A DNA stretch of 64,000 bases from Thermaerobacter subterraneus DSM 13965 (GCF_000183545.2 NZ_JH976535.1:1107890-1171889); one strand, 5' to 3'. Numbered from the stretch's first letter, positions 49,430-60,577 are shown. A program made the numbers and translations. Notes: generated by a model from the letters alone, not told the origin.

Positions 49430-50833
49430 ATGAGGGCTTTATACATCCACCCTGGGATGAATGGGCGATCGTCTATGTACGCCATTATGCCGATGGGGGC
49501 TGTCGCTTTAGTCAACCTGCTGCGTGAACGGGGATGGAGTGTATGCGGAGTCAATGCCGCAATGGAACGGTCCTTATCCTCTAGTTTTGATCTGGCACGC
49601 TTCTTGGCTTCCCTTCCGAGGCAGGATTTAGTGCTCATTGATTTGCATTGGTATATGCATACCGCTGGCGCGTTTGAGGCCGCATCCCTCGCACGTACTC
49701 TTTGGGAAGACAGCATAGTCGTCGTGGGTGGCATGACAGCGAGTATTTTTGCGGAGGACGTGCTTCGGCTATGCCCGTCAATTGACGTTGTTATTCGTGG
49801 CGACGCGGAAGACGCAGTGCTCCAGCTTGCAGAACTAGCGTGTCACGGCGACCGAGACTTTGCTAGAATACCAAATGCAGTGTATTGGAACGACAATACT
49901 ATATGCCGCTCACCTCGTTTGGCAGCAACGTCACCCACACTATTCAACGAATTGGACTTTGTAACCATTGACTGGCTACACAATTGGCAAGCATACTACA
50001 AAACTGGGATTAGTGGATACTCCCCAATGCAAAAGTCCAGGTACTGGTTGGAAACAGCGCGAGGGTGCTTCTATAACTGCATTATGTGTGGCGGTGGACA
50101 ATCTGTGCATGAAAACCTGTGCGGACTTCGTCGCCCGTTGTTTAGGGATGTTGGCCGGATCTTGTCAGACATAGAGCGCCTTTATGAACTGGGCGTAGAA
50201 CAAGTTGCTTTCTCACACGACATTTTTACACTGCCGTTCCCCGGCCGAGAGGATCTTTTGCGTGGTCTGCTGGCTCGCGGTCTCAAAGTGGGCTTGTACC
50301 ATGAGTTCTGGCGGTTAACGGCGACGTTCGTCATTAGCCAATTGCACACGGTTTTCGACGCAGAGAGGTCAGATATTGCCATTTCTCCGGAATCGGGATG
50401 CGAAGTCGTGCGAAAGCGCAATTTCCCCAGCAAATTCTTTAAGAATGAGGAGCTACTTGAACTATTGCGGACTTTGTCCAAAGCCACATTTGAACTACAA
50501 GTCTTCTTTGCCGCGAATCTGCCGTGGGAAACGGAGACCACCTGGCAAGAGACATTGCGATTAACTCGTGACATCGTAAGTGTATATGGGTGCGACCGCC
50601 TAACATTGTATGCGGGCTTTATCACAATTGATCCGATGTCGCCTATGTGGCTTAACCCTGATACATACAACATTCATCGGTATTTTAGCGGCCTCAGTGA
50701 TTATTGGCGCATGACTAACGAAGGAGTAAGGCGACCTGGGTACGAAAGTGAAGAGTTGACTATTGCAGGCGTGCGAAGGAACCTCGAAAGATTTCGCGAA
50801 GTAGCAATCAGCATGAGGAAGGCTCAGGTATGA
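49430..50833 (+). CDS. B12-binding domain radical SAM protein
   Basis: A 467-residue class-B-type radical SAM protein. The N-terminus (MRALYIHPGMNG, VALVNLLRERGWSVCGVNAAM, VVVGGMTASIFAEDVLRLCPSIDVVIRGDAEDA) is a cobalamin-binding Rossmann domain; the core has CFYNCIMC (about 212-219) inside YWLETARGCFYNCIMCGGG, then HDIFTLPF, ISPESGCEVVRKRN. Relatives methylate unactivated carbons or do other B12-assisted chemistry. It may methylate the peptide of this cluster. ATG 49430 starts exactly at the domain; a TTG at 49397 is the alternative. Codon use is AT-rich like the other cluster genes. Confidence 0.88.
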   Translation: MRALYIHPGMNGRSSMYAIMPMGAVALVNLLRERGWSVCGVNAAMERSLSSSFDLARFLASLPRQDLVLIDLHWYMHTAGAFEAASLARTLWEDSIVVVGGMTASIFAEDVLRLCPSIDVVIRGDAEDAVLQLAELACHGDRDFARIPNAVYWNDNTICRSPRLAATSPTLFNELDFVTIDWLHNWQAYYKTGISGYSPMQKSRYWLETARGCFYNCIMCGGGQSVHENLCGLRRPLFRDVGRILSDIERLYELGVEQVAFSHDIFTLPFPGREDLLRGLLARGLKVGLYHEFWRLTATFVISQLHTVFDAERSDIAISPESGCEVVRKRNFPSKFFKNEELLELLRTLSKATFELQVFFAANLPWETETTWQETLRLTRDIVSVYGCDRLTLYAGFITIDPMSPMWLNPDTYNIHRYFSGLSDYWRMTNEGVRRPGYESEELTIAGVRRNLERFREVAISMRKAQV

Positions 50834-50946
50834 TCACTCACACCAACAGGCGTGGTGGGTCTCCTCTAATAGCCGTTGAATGCGGCGAGTGGCGGTATCG
50901 TAATTCACTGCAGTTTTTCGTAGTGGCGGTCCCCCGGGATAATTGA
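50830..50946 (+). CDS. Possible 38-residue coupled small ORF
   Basis: ATG 50830 overlaps the B12 radical SAM stop by four bases (ATGA). The product begins MITHTNRRGGSPL, contains AVECGEWRYRNSLQFFVVAV and ends PRDN. Translational coupling and position before the exporter hint at a real small gene, but length and unfamiliar sequence leave this open. Confidence 0.3.
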   Translation: MITHTNRRGGSPLIAVECGEWRYRNSLQFFVVAVPRDN

Positions 50947-50982
50947 CCAGAACCAGGCACTGCAATGGGGAGGACTCCGTGG

Positions 50983-51909
50983 GTGTCCGACAATGTCGTG
51001 ATCATGGCGCGTGGATTAACCAAGAGATACGGTAACATTGATGCATTACGGGGCGTGGACTTAAGGGTTAGTTCTGGAGAGTGTGTCGGGATACTCGGTC
51101 CGAATGGTGCTGGTAAGACAACTCTACTCAACATAATATCCGGGCGGACCGAGCCGACTTCAGGTACGCTTTGGGTGTTGGGGAAAGATATTGCAGACGC
51201 ACCATCTGTGATTAAGGAAAGGGTAGGCTGTGTTCCGCAAGAAAACAACCTAGACCCTGAGCTGAGCGTGATTGAAAACCTGGAACTATACGCGCGATAC
51301 TTTGGCATGAGTTCTCATGTAGCCCGGCAACGGGCGCAGGAACTCCTACGATTCGTTGACCTAGACAATAAGGGGGACGCCAAGATCGATGAGTTATCTG
51401 GGGGTATGAAGAGGCGCCTAATTATAGCGAGGTCCTTAATTAATGACCCTGAGCTGGTCGTACTGGACGAGCCGACAACAGGGTTGGACCCACAGGCACG
51501 TCTGACTGTTTGGGAGAAGATACGAGAATTGAAGTCGGGTGGGCGCACGTTGATATTGACAAGCCATTATATGGAGGAGGCATGGCGGCTTTGTGATCGG
51601 GTAGCAATATTACATGAAGGCAGCATCATCGCGGAGGGTGAGCCCAGCTCCCTCGTCACTCAGTACGTGGGTAAGTGGGTTATGGAGATTCATGACACTG
51701 TGGAGCCGAACTTGGATATGGCCAGGGTTCAAGCCGATGTCCGCCGTGTCGAACAGCTCGGGAGGAGCGTTTATGTCTACGCAGACAGTCCTGATGTACT
51801 GATGGGCATGCTGCCGGCGGAGCTTCGCAATCCAAATCAGTATTTGATTCGTCCCGCAAACTTGGAAGATGTCTTCTTAATCGTCGCAGGGAAGGGACTA
51901 AGGGCATGA
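50983..51909 (+). CDS. NodI-like ABC transporter ATPase
   Basis: A 308-residue ABC ATPase: Walker A GPNGAGKTT (about 41), Q-loop VPQENNLD, signature LSGGMKRRL (about 139), Walker B LVVLDEPTTGLDP and switch His in LTSHYMEEA. The signature variant LSGGMKRRL and CDRVAILHEG fit the DrrA/NodI export group. GTG 50983 is preferred for its GGGGAGGA ribosome site; ATG 50965 is in frame. Its stop overlaps the permease start. It likely powers export of, or immunity to, the modified peptide. Confidence 0.92.
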   Translation: MSDNVVIMARGLTKRYGNIDALRGVDLRVSSGECVGILGPNGAGKTTLLNIISGRTEPTSGTLWVLGKDIADAPSVIKERVGCVPQENNLDPELSVIENLELYARYFGMSSHVARQRAQELLRFVDLDNKGDAKIDELSGGMKRRLIIARSLINDPELVVLDEPTTGLDPQARLTVWEKIRELKSGGRTLILTSHYMEEAWRLCDRVAILHEGSIIAEGEPSSLVTQYVGKWVMEIHDTVEPNLDMARVQADVRRVEQLGRSVYVYADSPDVLMGMLPAELRNPNQYLIRPANLEDVFLIVAGKGLRA

Positions 51910-52682
51910 GACGACTGTTATTGCCAACCGTCAGCAGGAAAGCACTTGCGGTTACACTAAGAAATTGGCTTGCATGGCGGAAGCAATTTCACACTAACAT
52001 TATACTGTTTCTTGGTGATCCTGTAATGTACTTAGGTGCCATCGGGTGGGGTCTTGGAGGGTTTGTGAACCTCAATGGTACGTCTTTGCTAGAGTATATC
52101 GCTCCAGGACTTCTTGTCATGACTGCTGCGACTAGCGTGGTGTATGACATAACGTCGGGAGGGTATATGCGGCTGCGCGAACAGGGCGTCTATCAAGCAA
52201 TGATGAATACTTCAATAAGAGAAGAGGAGATTATAGCGGGCGAATTGATATGGGAAATTGTGCGCAGCATTATGTATGGAGGTATGTTTTTGTTGGTCAC
52301 CGTCTTGTTTGGATTAATGCCGGCGTGGTCCGTGATTATGTTGCCAGCCATTCTGGCCATCAATGGTATGTTTTTCGGGTCTATCACGTGGACTGTAGTG
52401 GCAAAAATCCGGCATGTAGAGCAGTTGTTCTACTACTTTACGCTGGTGGTGACTCCGTTATTGCTGTTCTCGGGTGTATTTTTCCCTGTTGATAAACTGC
52501 CGGGAATCGCGCAGATGATAATTCAAGTTCTACCAATGTACCACATAGTGGAAATGAGTAGGGATGTCTTTTTCGGCGAGCTAGGAGTATCCACGTTACA
52601 CCATGCTATCTGGGCTATAGGTGGCACTGCTGTGGCGTTGCTGTTTCCGGTCCGGGAGTTAAGACGTGCATTACGGGAATGA
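51906..52682 (+). CDS. NodJ-like ABC-2 permease
   Basis: A 258-residue ABC-2-type permease with six membrane helices (LFLGDPVMYLGAIGWGLGGFV, EYIAPGLLVMTAATSVVYDI, GGMFLLVTVLFGLMPAW, IMLPAILAINGMFFGSITWTVV, YYFTLVVTPLLLFSGVFFPVDKLP, AIWAIGGTAVALLFPV). The LFSGVFFPVDKLP motif is characteristic of NodJ/DrrB-like exporters. It pairs with the upstream ATPase (four-base overlap). The IS3 element begins 13 bases after its stop, so it may be the cluster's last gene or the boundary may have been cut. Confidence 0.92.
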   Translation: MRRLLLPTVSRKALAVTLRNWLAWRKQFHTNIILFLGDPVMYLGAIGWGLGGFVNLNGTSLLEYIAPGLLVMTAATSVVYDITSGGYMRLREQGVYQAMMNTSIREEEIIAGELIWEIVRSIMYGGMFLLVTVLFGLMPAWSVIMLPAILAINGMFFGSITWTVVAKIRHVEQLFYYFTLVVTPLLLFSGVFFPVDKLPGIAQMIIQVLPMYHIVEMSRDVFFGELGVSTLHHAIWAIGGTAVALLFPVRELRRALRE

Positions 52683-52756
52683 GTTGCAATGGAGTTGGCC
52701 CGGTTTCGTGGACAGGTTGAGGCTTACGCGACGACCCCTTCCTGTGGCTGAGCCTT

Positions 52757-53620
52757 TCACTCCTGGATCCAACGCTCCTCGTACTCGTAAGGCGAGAGGT
52801 AACCCAGTGCCGAGTGACGCCGCCGCCGGTTGTAGAACCCTTCGACGTACTCGAAGATCGCCATGCGCAGTTGATCCCGAGTGGCCCAGGTTTGCCGGTC
52901 GAGGAGTTCCGTCTGCAGCGTCGCGTAGAAACTCTCCGCCACGGCGTTGTCCAGTGCATCGCCCACGGAGCCCATCGATCCGGCGATGCCCAGGGCCTCC
53001 AAGCGACGGGTCAACGCCAGCGAGGTGTACTGGGCCCCATGGTCGGAGTGGTGGATCAAGCCGGGCCCCGGTCGGCGCCGCCGCACCGCCATGGTGACGG
53101 CGTCCACCCCCAACTCCGCCACGGGCCGGTCGCCCATGGCCCAGCCCACTACGGCGCGGGAAAAGGCATCCACCACCGTGGCCAGGTACAGCCAGCCTTC
53201 CTCCGTGCGGTGCTCCGTGAGGTCCGCCACCCACACCCGGTTGGGCGCATCGGGTACAAACTGGCGATGCAGCCGATCCGGATAGACGGGTCGTCGCGGA
53301 TCCCGGCGGGTCACCCCTCGGTTCCGGCGCCGGTGCACCCCGGTGAGCCCCATGGCCCGCATCAGCCGGGCGATGCGCTTGCGTCCGCAACGGATGCCAT
53401 GAACCAGCCGAAGTTCGGCGTGCACCCGCGGGGCCCCGTAGGTGCCCCGGCTCGCGGTGTGGATGGCGTGGACGCGCCGGCTCAGTTCTGCGTCTTCGCG
53501 GGACCGCTGCGAGATCCCACGCCGCCGCCATGCGTAGTAGCCGCTTGTCGAGACGCCCAGCACACGGCACAAGGTCGCCACAGGGTGATGCGCCTTCTCC
53601 TGCTCGACGAACCGGAACAC
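52757..53620 (-). CDS. IS3-family transposase OrfB (DDE integrase part)
   Basis: A 288-residue rve-type integrase: HTH-like FVEQEKAHHPVATLCRVLGVSTSGYYAWRRR, then the DDE core with Asp in RVWVADLTEH, Asp in GLIHHSDHGAQYTS and Glu in DNAVAESFYATLQTELL, and the end RRHSALGYLSPYEYEE. It is normally made as an OrfAB fusion by -1 frameshifting. GTG 53620 is only the internal start; the frame is open up to the IS110 junction at 53664. Because IS110 separates it from OrfA, the fusion cannot now be made from this copy. Confidence 0.9.
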   Translation of the reverse strand: MFRFVEQEKAHHPVATLCRVLGVSTSGYYAWRRRGISQRSREDAELSRRVHAIHTASRGTYGAPRVHAELRLVHGIRCGRKRIARLMRAMGLTGVHRRRNRGVTRRDPRRPVYPDRLHRQFVPDAPNRVWVADLTEHRTEEGWLYLATVVDAFSRAVVGWAMGDRPVAELGVDAVTMAVRRRRPGPGLIHHSDHGAQYTSLALTRRLEALGIAGSMGSVGDALDNAVAESFYATLQTELLDRQTWATRDQLRMAIFEYVEGFYNRRRRHSALGYLSPYEYEERWIQE

Positions 53621-53687
53621 CGTTACCGGCTCCGGTGGTTCTCCTGGGCAAAAAAGGCCGCGGCTCCCTCGAAAATGCGGCGTGGGC

Positions 53688-54920
53688 TTAGGCGGCGGAC
53701 ATGGGCTTCTCAAGTGTGACCTTGTAACCCAGCGCCTCAAGACGTGCCACGGTCCGCCGGACGGTGGCCTGCTCGTTGAGCCGTTCGAAATGCGCCGCCC
53801 CAAGATCGTTATAGCGTGTGCCGTGCTTGATCATGTGGTAGATGATCACCAAGATGCTATGGGCGACGGCCACTTTGGCACGGTTCTTGCCCCGCCGCGC
53901 AGCGAGGCGGCGGAATTGGGCCGCCAAGTAGGTGTCGCGTGTCCGCGCCGCAGCCTGAGCCGCGCGGACCAGGGCCGCCCGTAGATAGGCGTTCCCTTGC
54001 CCCGTGTTCCCACTCCGGCGCTTTCCGGCACTCTGGTTGTTGCCCGGACAGATCTTGGCCCACGAGGCCAGGTGACGATGCGTCGGGAAGCGGCTCATGT
54101 CGACGCCGATCTCCGCCAGGATCTCCTCGCTTGTGCGCCGGGCCAGGCCATCCAGCTCGTCCATCCGCTCCAGGATGGCTTCATAAGGGCGCATGCGCTC
54201 GGCGATCTCGCGATCCAAAGCGGCAATCTGCTCATCCAGGAACTCGACGTGGGCCAGCTGTGCAGCCAGCAACCGCCGTTGGTGCGGGCCGATCAAACCC
54301 GTCAGCGCTTGGACCAAGCTCTCCCGCTTGCTCCGCAAACGACCCCGGGCCAAATCCGCCAGCTTCTCCGGATCCGTCTCTCCGGCAATGATGGCCTTTA
54401 ACATCTGCCGGCCGGAGACACCCAGGACCACGCTGGTCACATCCCCGAGTTTGATGTTGGCACCTTCCAGCACCTTTTGGATCCGGTTCGCTTCCCGGGC
54501 TTGCTCCTGGATCAAGCTCCGGCGGTAGCGCACCAGTTCCCGCAGCTCCCGCTGGTTGCGATCCGGGATGAAGCTGCCCCGCAGCAGCCCATGCCGGAGC
54601 AACTCCGCGATCCACGCGGCATCCTTGACATCCGTCTTGCGACCCGGTACCTGCTTGATGTGTTGCGCATTGACCACCAGGACCTCGATCCCGGAGCCCT
54701 CGAGCAGGTTGTAGACCGGCTTCCAGTACACCCCCGTGCTCTCCATGGCCACGTGCGTCACGCCGTGGTGTTGCAGCCAAGCGACCAACTCCAACAACGG
54801 CGCCGTCATCGTGCCGAAGGTCCGCGTCTCACGGACCTCCGGGGTGATCACACAACCGGTCACCGTCTGCTTATGCACGTCCAGCCCCGCGCACCGCTCG
54901 TGCACCACGTCCACCGCCAC
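53688..54920 (-). CDS. IS110-family DEDD transposase/recombinase
   Basis: A protein of about 410 residues. The N-terminal RuvC-like DEDD part includes [34 protein letters not shown] and [25 protein letters not shown]; the C-terminal Tnp domain has the conserved [26 protein letters not shown], with the likely catalytic Ser. Recombination in this family is directed by a bridge RNA from the element's own non-coding end. GTG 54920 is the likely start; the frame runs to 55064 but the extra residues are not family-like. Frame intact. Confidence 0.9.
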   Translation of the reverse strand: MAVDVVHERCAGLDVHKQTVTGCVITPEVRETRTFGTMTAPLLELVAWLQHHGVTHVAMESTGVYWKPVYNLLEGSGIEVLVVNAQHIKQVPGRKTDVKDAAWIAELLRHGLLRGSFIPDRNQRELRELVRYRRSLIQEQAREANRIQKVLEGANIKLGDVTSVVLGVSGRQMLKAIIAGETDPEKLADLARGRLRSKRESLVQALTGLIGPHQRRLLAAQLAHVEFLDEQIAALDREIAERMRPYEAILERMDELDGLARRTSEEILAEIGVDMSRFPTHRHLASWAKICPGNNQSAGKRRSGNTGQGNAYLRAALVRAAQAAARTRDTYLAAQFRRLAARRGKNRAKVAVAHSILVIIYHMIKHGTRYNDLGAAHFERLNEQATVRRTVARLEALGYKVTLEKPMSAA

Positions 54921-55156
54921 CGCCCCCCGTCCCAGGGAACTCACCGGCGTGGCGATCGCCTCGGTCAAGATTCTCCCTCGCGTGCTCCCCCGTGCGGAGG
55001 GCAACAGTTCGTGGTGCCGCGCGATCGCCAGGATCAGACTTTTTTGCGGGCTTGCCGGCACCAAGCAAGCTCGATCTCATGCAACCGGTGGCACATACAA
55101 CTTTGGCTGGACGCCATTTTCGTCCTTCGTGGTGCCGCCGTAGGCGGCATGGAGGA
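54921..55156 (-). ncRNA. Candidate bridge RNA region of the IS110 element
   Basis: Only about 20 bases lie between the transposase stop and one edge, but about 235 non-coding bases lie upstream of its start. In IS621-type elements this end encodes the bridge RNA whose loops pair with target and donor DNA. No structure was computed; a target loop should pair with sequence around the IS3 T7 run (55158-55164) and its partner GGCCGCGG. Confidence 0.4.
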
Positions 55157-55412
55157 CTTTTTTTAGGATTTCACGCTCCTCCCGCAGGATCCGGTTCTCC
55201 CGCCGCAGCCGGTTCAGTTCCTCCCGTTCGGCCGTGGTCAACCCGGGGCGCTGCCCCGCATCGATCTCGGCTTGGCGGACCCACTTCCGCAGGCTGGCTT
55301 CCGAGACGCCGAGGTCGGCGGCAATCTGCTGGAGCTTCTTCCCGCTCTCCCGGACGAGGCGGACGGCTTCGGCCCGAAACTCGGAAGGGTACGGCGGCTT
55401 GGTAGCCGGCAT
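55077..55412 (-). CDS. IS3-family OrfA, 3' end replaced by IS110 sequence
   Basis: Helix-turn-helix/leucine-zipper protein: FRAEAVRLVRESGKKLQQIAADLGVSEASLRKWVRQ, then EREELNRLRRENRILREEREILKK. The true frame runs to 55158; residues after KK are read from IS110 DNA. ATG 55412 has AAAGGGTG upstream; GTG 55421 is an alternative. The A7 slippery run follows ATCCT at 55158-55164 on the minus strand. Confidence 0.88.
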   Translation of the reverse strand: MPATKPPYPSEFRAEAVRLVRESGKKLQQIAADLGVSEASLRKWVRQAEIDAGQRPGLTTAEREELNRLRRENRILREEREILKKVLHAAYGGTTKDENGVQPKLYVPPVA

Positions 55413-55478
55413 GGGGATCACCCTTTCCGGGGCTTATGCCCCAAGTATCGGGGTGTCCACGAAACCGGGGCAAGTCCA

Positions 55479-55510
55479 TCTGATCTCGTCAGGATCAGTG
55501 AAACAGGCTC
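55479..55510 (+). repeat. Solitary IS1182 right terminus
   Basis: Thirty-two bases identical to the right end of the IS at 43116 (ends CAGTGAAACAGGCTC), starting six bases after the IS3 edge. With the left terminus at 44600 it brackets 10.9 kb in the orientation of a single element. Confidence 0.8.
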
Positions 55511-56125
55511 TGGTGATCGGTGCACTGCGGCACGGTTTCACCTCGGTGGTGGCCGACTATTCTTCCCGGCCCTTCGCCCAAAACGTCGAGCTCACTCGCA
55601 AGGTCGTGGAGGCTGCCCACGCGGCCGGCGCGGCCGTGGAGGGGGAGCTCGGCTACGTCCCCCCCACCGGCGAGTAGGCACCGCCAGCCTCGACAGGGGA
55701 CGGCACAGCCGGGGGGGATACCCGGGACTCCTTCACCCGCCCCGATGAGGGCCGAGGCCGTCGTCGCCCGTACAGGCGTGGACAGCCTTGCGGTATCGAT
55801 CGGGACGGTACACGGGGCATACCGCGGTGAACCCCAATTGGACCTGGAGCGATTGGAAGCGATCCGGTGCCGGGTTCCGGTACCGCTGGTCCTGCACGGT
55901 GGGTCGGGAGTACCGGGGGACTTGCTCCGGGAGGCCATCGCCCGGGGCATTACCAAGATCAACTTCGCAACGGAGTTGAAACACGCTTGGAGTCATACCG
56001 TGCGCTCCGCCCTCGCCGGCGCAGCGGCATCGGACCCCAGGCACGTGTCACGGGCGGGGCTTGAGGCCCTCAAGGCCGCCGCGGCGGGAAAGATCCGGCT
56101 CTGCGGAGCGAGGGGGCGGGCCTGA
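55511..56125 (+). pseudogene. Class II fructose/tagatose-bisphosphate aldolase remnant
   Basis: Two in-order blocks belong to one class II aldolase: ALRHGFTSVVADYSSRPFAQNVELTRKVVEAAHAAGAAVEGELGYVP (then a stop and a shift) and AEAVVARTGVDSLAVSIGTVHGAY, VPLVLHGGSGVPGDLLREAIARGITKINFATEL. The zinc and phosphate-binding Gly-rich parts remain, but the N-terminal half with the first zinc ligands is missing at the IS edge, and there is an internal frame break near 55700. The IS event therefore ran into or deleted part of a sugar-catabolic gene. Confidence 0.75.
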
Positions 56126-56127
56126 GC

Positions 56128-56558
56128 GATGGACCCGCGTACGGCGCGTGTACGAGCGCCCCGGCGGCAAGGCGGTGAACGTAGCCAGGGTCCTCGGCCA
56201 GCTGGGGGTGCGTACGACGGTTGCAGGATTCGTCGGGGGCACGACGGGCCGCCGGATCGATGCCGCGCTGACGGCGTCCGGCTACGAGACGCGCTGGGTA
56301 TGGATCGACGGCGAGACCCGGCGTTGCGTCGCAAATCCCGTGGGCGCCGGCGATGCCGTGGTGGCCGCCCTCGTGGACGCGAGCCTGCGAGGGTGGTCCT
56401 GGCCGGAACGATTGTCTCATGCGGCGGCGGCCACGGGCGCTGTCGTGGCGGCTCCCGTGGCCGGGGAGATCGACGCCGGCGTCTACGGGGAGCTACGCGG
56501 GCGCGTACGCCTTAAGAAAATTCGTCGGCCGTGGGCCCAGGAAGGAATTTGTTGTTAA
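56128..56558 (+). pseudogene. PfkB-type sugar-phosphate kinase remnant
   Basis: VRRVYERPGGKAVNVARVLGQLGVRTTVAGFVGGTTGRRIDAAL is the N-terminal substrate-binding part of a 1-phosphofructokinase/tagatose-6-phosphate kinase. It jumps directly to NPVGAGDAVVAALVDASLRGWSWPERLSHAAAATGAVV with the catalytic Asp. The middle of about 170 residues is deleted. It follows the aldolase remnant in the order of a tagatose/fructose pathway operon. The next 220 bases up to coxM hold no gene and may contain the cox promoter. Confidence 0.75.
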
Positions 56559-56782
56559 GTCGCGAAGACAACGAAACCGAACCACGGCACCGTGGCTGGG
56601 GGAGAAGACACGGGGCGGGGAGCGGCCGACGTTGCTCTCCGTATCGCCGCACAGTCACTGCAGTTCCCAGGTCGTCGCTACATCTCTGGAGGGTCCAACC
56701 TTGTCCCGTCCCCAGTGCCCCGTTTGGGCGTGCAAGGCGCCGCTCCCCGCATGCCCGGAAGAATCGCGATAGGGGGAGTGTC

Positions 56783-57655
56783 ATGATTACACCGCCTTTC
56801 GACTACGTCGCACCGCGTACGGTGGCCGAGGCGGTGCAACTGTTGCGCAAGCACGGTTACGAGGCCAAGGTGCTGGCGGGCGGCCAGAGCCTCATCCCCA
56901 TGCTGCGCTTCCGGCTGCTGGAGCCCGCCCTGCTGGTGGACATCAACCGCATCGAGGACCTGGCGTACCTCCGCGAGGAGGACGGGTTCCTCCGCATCGG
57001 CGCCCTGACCCGGCACGCCGACGTAGAAAACGCGCCCGGCCTCGAAAAGCGCTACCCGCTGCTGGTCGCCACGGCGCGGGTCGTCGCCGATCCCCTGGTG
57101 CGAAACCGCGGGACCGTGGCCGGCTCCCTGGTCCACGCGGACCCTGCCGGCGACTGGGGTGCGGCCATGCTGGCCGCCGGGGCGCAGGTGGTGGTGACGG
57201 GGCCGGACGGTTCCCGCACCCTGTCCATCGACGAGTTCCTGGTGGACACCTTCACGACGGCGATGGGCGAGGACGAGCTGCTCACCGAGGTGCGGGTGCC
57301 CATCCCGCCGGAGCGGTCGGGTGGCGCCTACCTGAAGCTGGAGCGCAAGCTGGGGGACTTCGCCATCGCCGCGGTGGGCGTGCAGGTCACCCTCAACGCG
57401 GCGGGCGAATGCACGCGTGCCGGCATCGGCCTGTGCGCGGTGGGGCCCATCTCCCTGCGGGCCAGCAGGGCGGAGGAATACCTGGTGGGCAAGCCCCTGA
57501 CGGCGGACACCATCGCCGAGGCCGCCCGGCTGGCCGCGGAGCAGGCCGAGCCCACTTCCGACCAGCGCGGGCCGGAGGAATACAAGCGTGACATGGTGCG
57601 GGTGCTGACCCAGCGGGCCCTGCAGGAGGCCGCCGAGCGGGCCCGGGCCGCGTGA
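56783..57655 (+). CDS. coxM: CO dehydrogenase medium (FAD) subunit
   Basis: A 290-residue FAD-binding subunit of the xanthine-oxidase family. [27 protein letters not shown] and [28 protein letters not shown] are the two FAD-binding motifs (AGGQSL and the TxGG-like GTVAGS). It passes electrons from the Fe-S subunit to the respiratory chain. ATG 56783 follows AGGGGGAGTGTC. It begins the coxMSLGI run; its stop is 14 bases before coxS. Confidence 0.95.
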   Translation: MITPPFDYVAPRTVAEAVQLLRKHGYEAKVLAGGQSLIPMLRFRLLEPALLVDINRIEDLAYLREEDGFLRIGALTRHADVENAPGLEKRYPLLVATARVVADPLVRNRGTVAGSLVHADPAGDWGAAMLAAGAQVVVTGPDGSRTLSIDEFLVDTFTTAMGEDELLTEVRVPIPPERSGGAYLKLERKLGDFAIAAVGVQVTLNAAGECTRAGIGLCAVGPISLRASRAEEYLVGKPLTADTIAEAARLAAEQAEPTSDQRGPEEYKRDMVRVLTQRALQEAAERARAA

Positions 57656-57668
57656 GGAGGTGTCGCCG

Positions 57669-58217
57669 TTGGAGACGATCCGGAAGCGCATCAAGGCGAC
57701 CGTCAACGGGGTGACGTACGAGCGCGAAGTGGAGCCGCGCCGCCTGCTGGCATACTTCCTCCGTGAAGAACTGGGCCTGACGGGGACGCACATCGGTTGT
57801 GACACGACCAGTTGCGGCGCGTGTACCGTGATCCTGGACGGGCGGCCCGTCAAGTCGTGCACGGTGTTCGCCGTGCAGGTGGACGGCAGCGAGATCATGA
57901 CGGTGGAGGGCCTGGCCCAGGACGGCCAGCTCCACCCGCTGCAGAAGGGCTTCTGGGATCAGCACGGGCTCCAGTGCGGCTACTGCACGCCGGGCATGCT
58001 GATGACCGCCTACGCCCTGCTGCAGCGCAATCCGAACCCGACGGAGGAAGAGATCCGGTTCGCCATCTCCGGCAACCTGTGCCGGTGCACCGGGTACCAG
58101 AACATCGTCAAGGCCGTCCAGCAGGCCGCGGCGGAGCTCCGGGGGGAGACCCCGGCCGCTGCAGCTGGCGAGGACGTGGCTGTCGCCGCGGAGCCGCAGG
58201 CGCGAGGGGGGAACTGA
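57669..58217 (+). CDS. coxS: CO dehydrogenase small (2Fe-2S) subunit
   Basis: A 182-residue subunit with two [2Fe-2S] sites: plant-type [21 protein letters not shown] and the helical [10 protein letters not shown] with [10 protein letters not shown]. It carries electrons from the Mo-Cu site to FAD. TTG 57669 is preferred because GAGGAGGTG lies at the right distance; a GTG at 57660 is within that ribosome site. The last 30 residues are a Gly/Ala tail. Confidence 0.95.
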   Translation: METIRKRIKATVNGVTYEREVEPRRLLAYFLREELGLTGTHIGCDTTSCGACTVILDGRPVKSCTVFAVQVDGSEIMTVEGLAQDGQLHPLQKGFWDQHGLQCGYCTPGMLMTAYALLQRNPNPTEEEIRFAISGNLCRCTGYQNIVKAVQQAAAELRGETPAAAAGEDVAVAAEPQARGGN

Positions 58218-58220
58218 CCG

Positions 58221-60566
<2,346 letters not shown>

Positions 60567-60577
60567 GGCGGGTTCGC

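Larger units (their letters stand above)
53666..55156 (-). mobile_element. IS110-family element inserted in the IS3 frameshift site
   Basis: Rejoining IS3 across this element restores OrfA (REILKK to AAAFFAQENHRSR). Both junctions show CT (53664-53665 and 55157-55158), one of which must be the duplicated core dinucleotide, as known for IS110/IS621 insertion. No terminal inverted repeats, also typical. The site is the A7 run (T7 on the plus strand) where IS3 ribosomes shift frame. Confidence 0.8.
52696..55472 (-). mobile_element. IS3-family element interrupted by IS110
   Basis: Termini TGGCCCGGTTTCGTGGACA (52696) and TGTCCACGAAACCGGGGCA (ending 55472) are near-perfect inverted repeats with TG...CA ends, flanked by the 3-bp direct repeat AGT (52693-52695 and 55473-55475), as expected for IS3. 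OrfA and OrfB lie on the minus strand, now separated by a 1.5-kb IS110 element. Confidence 0.88.
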
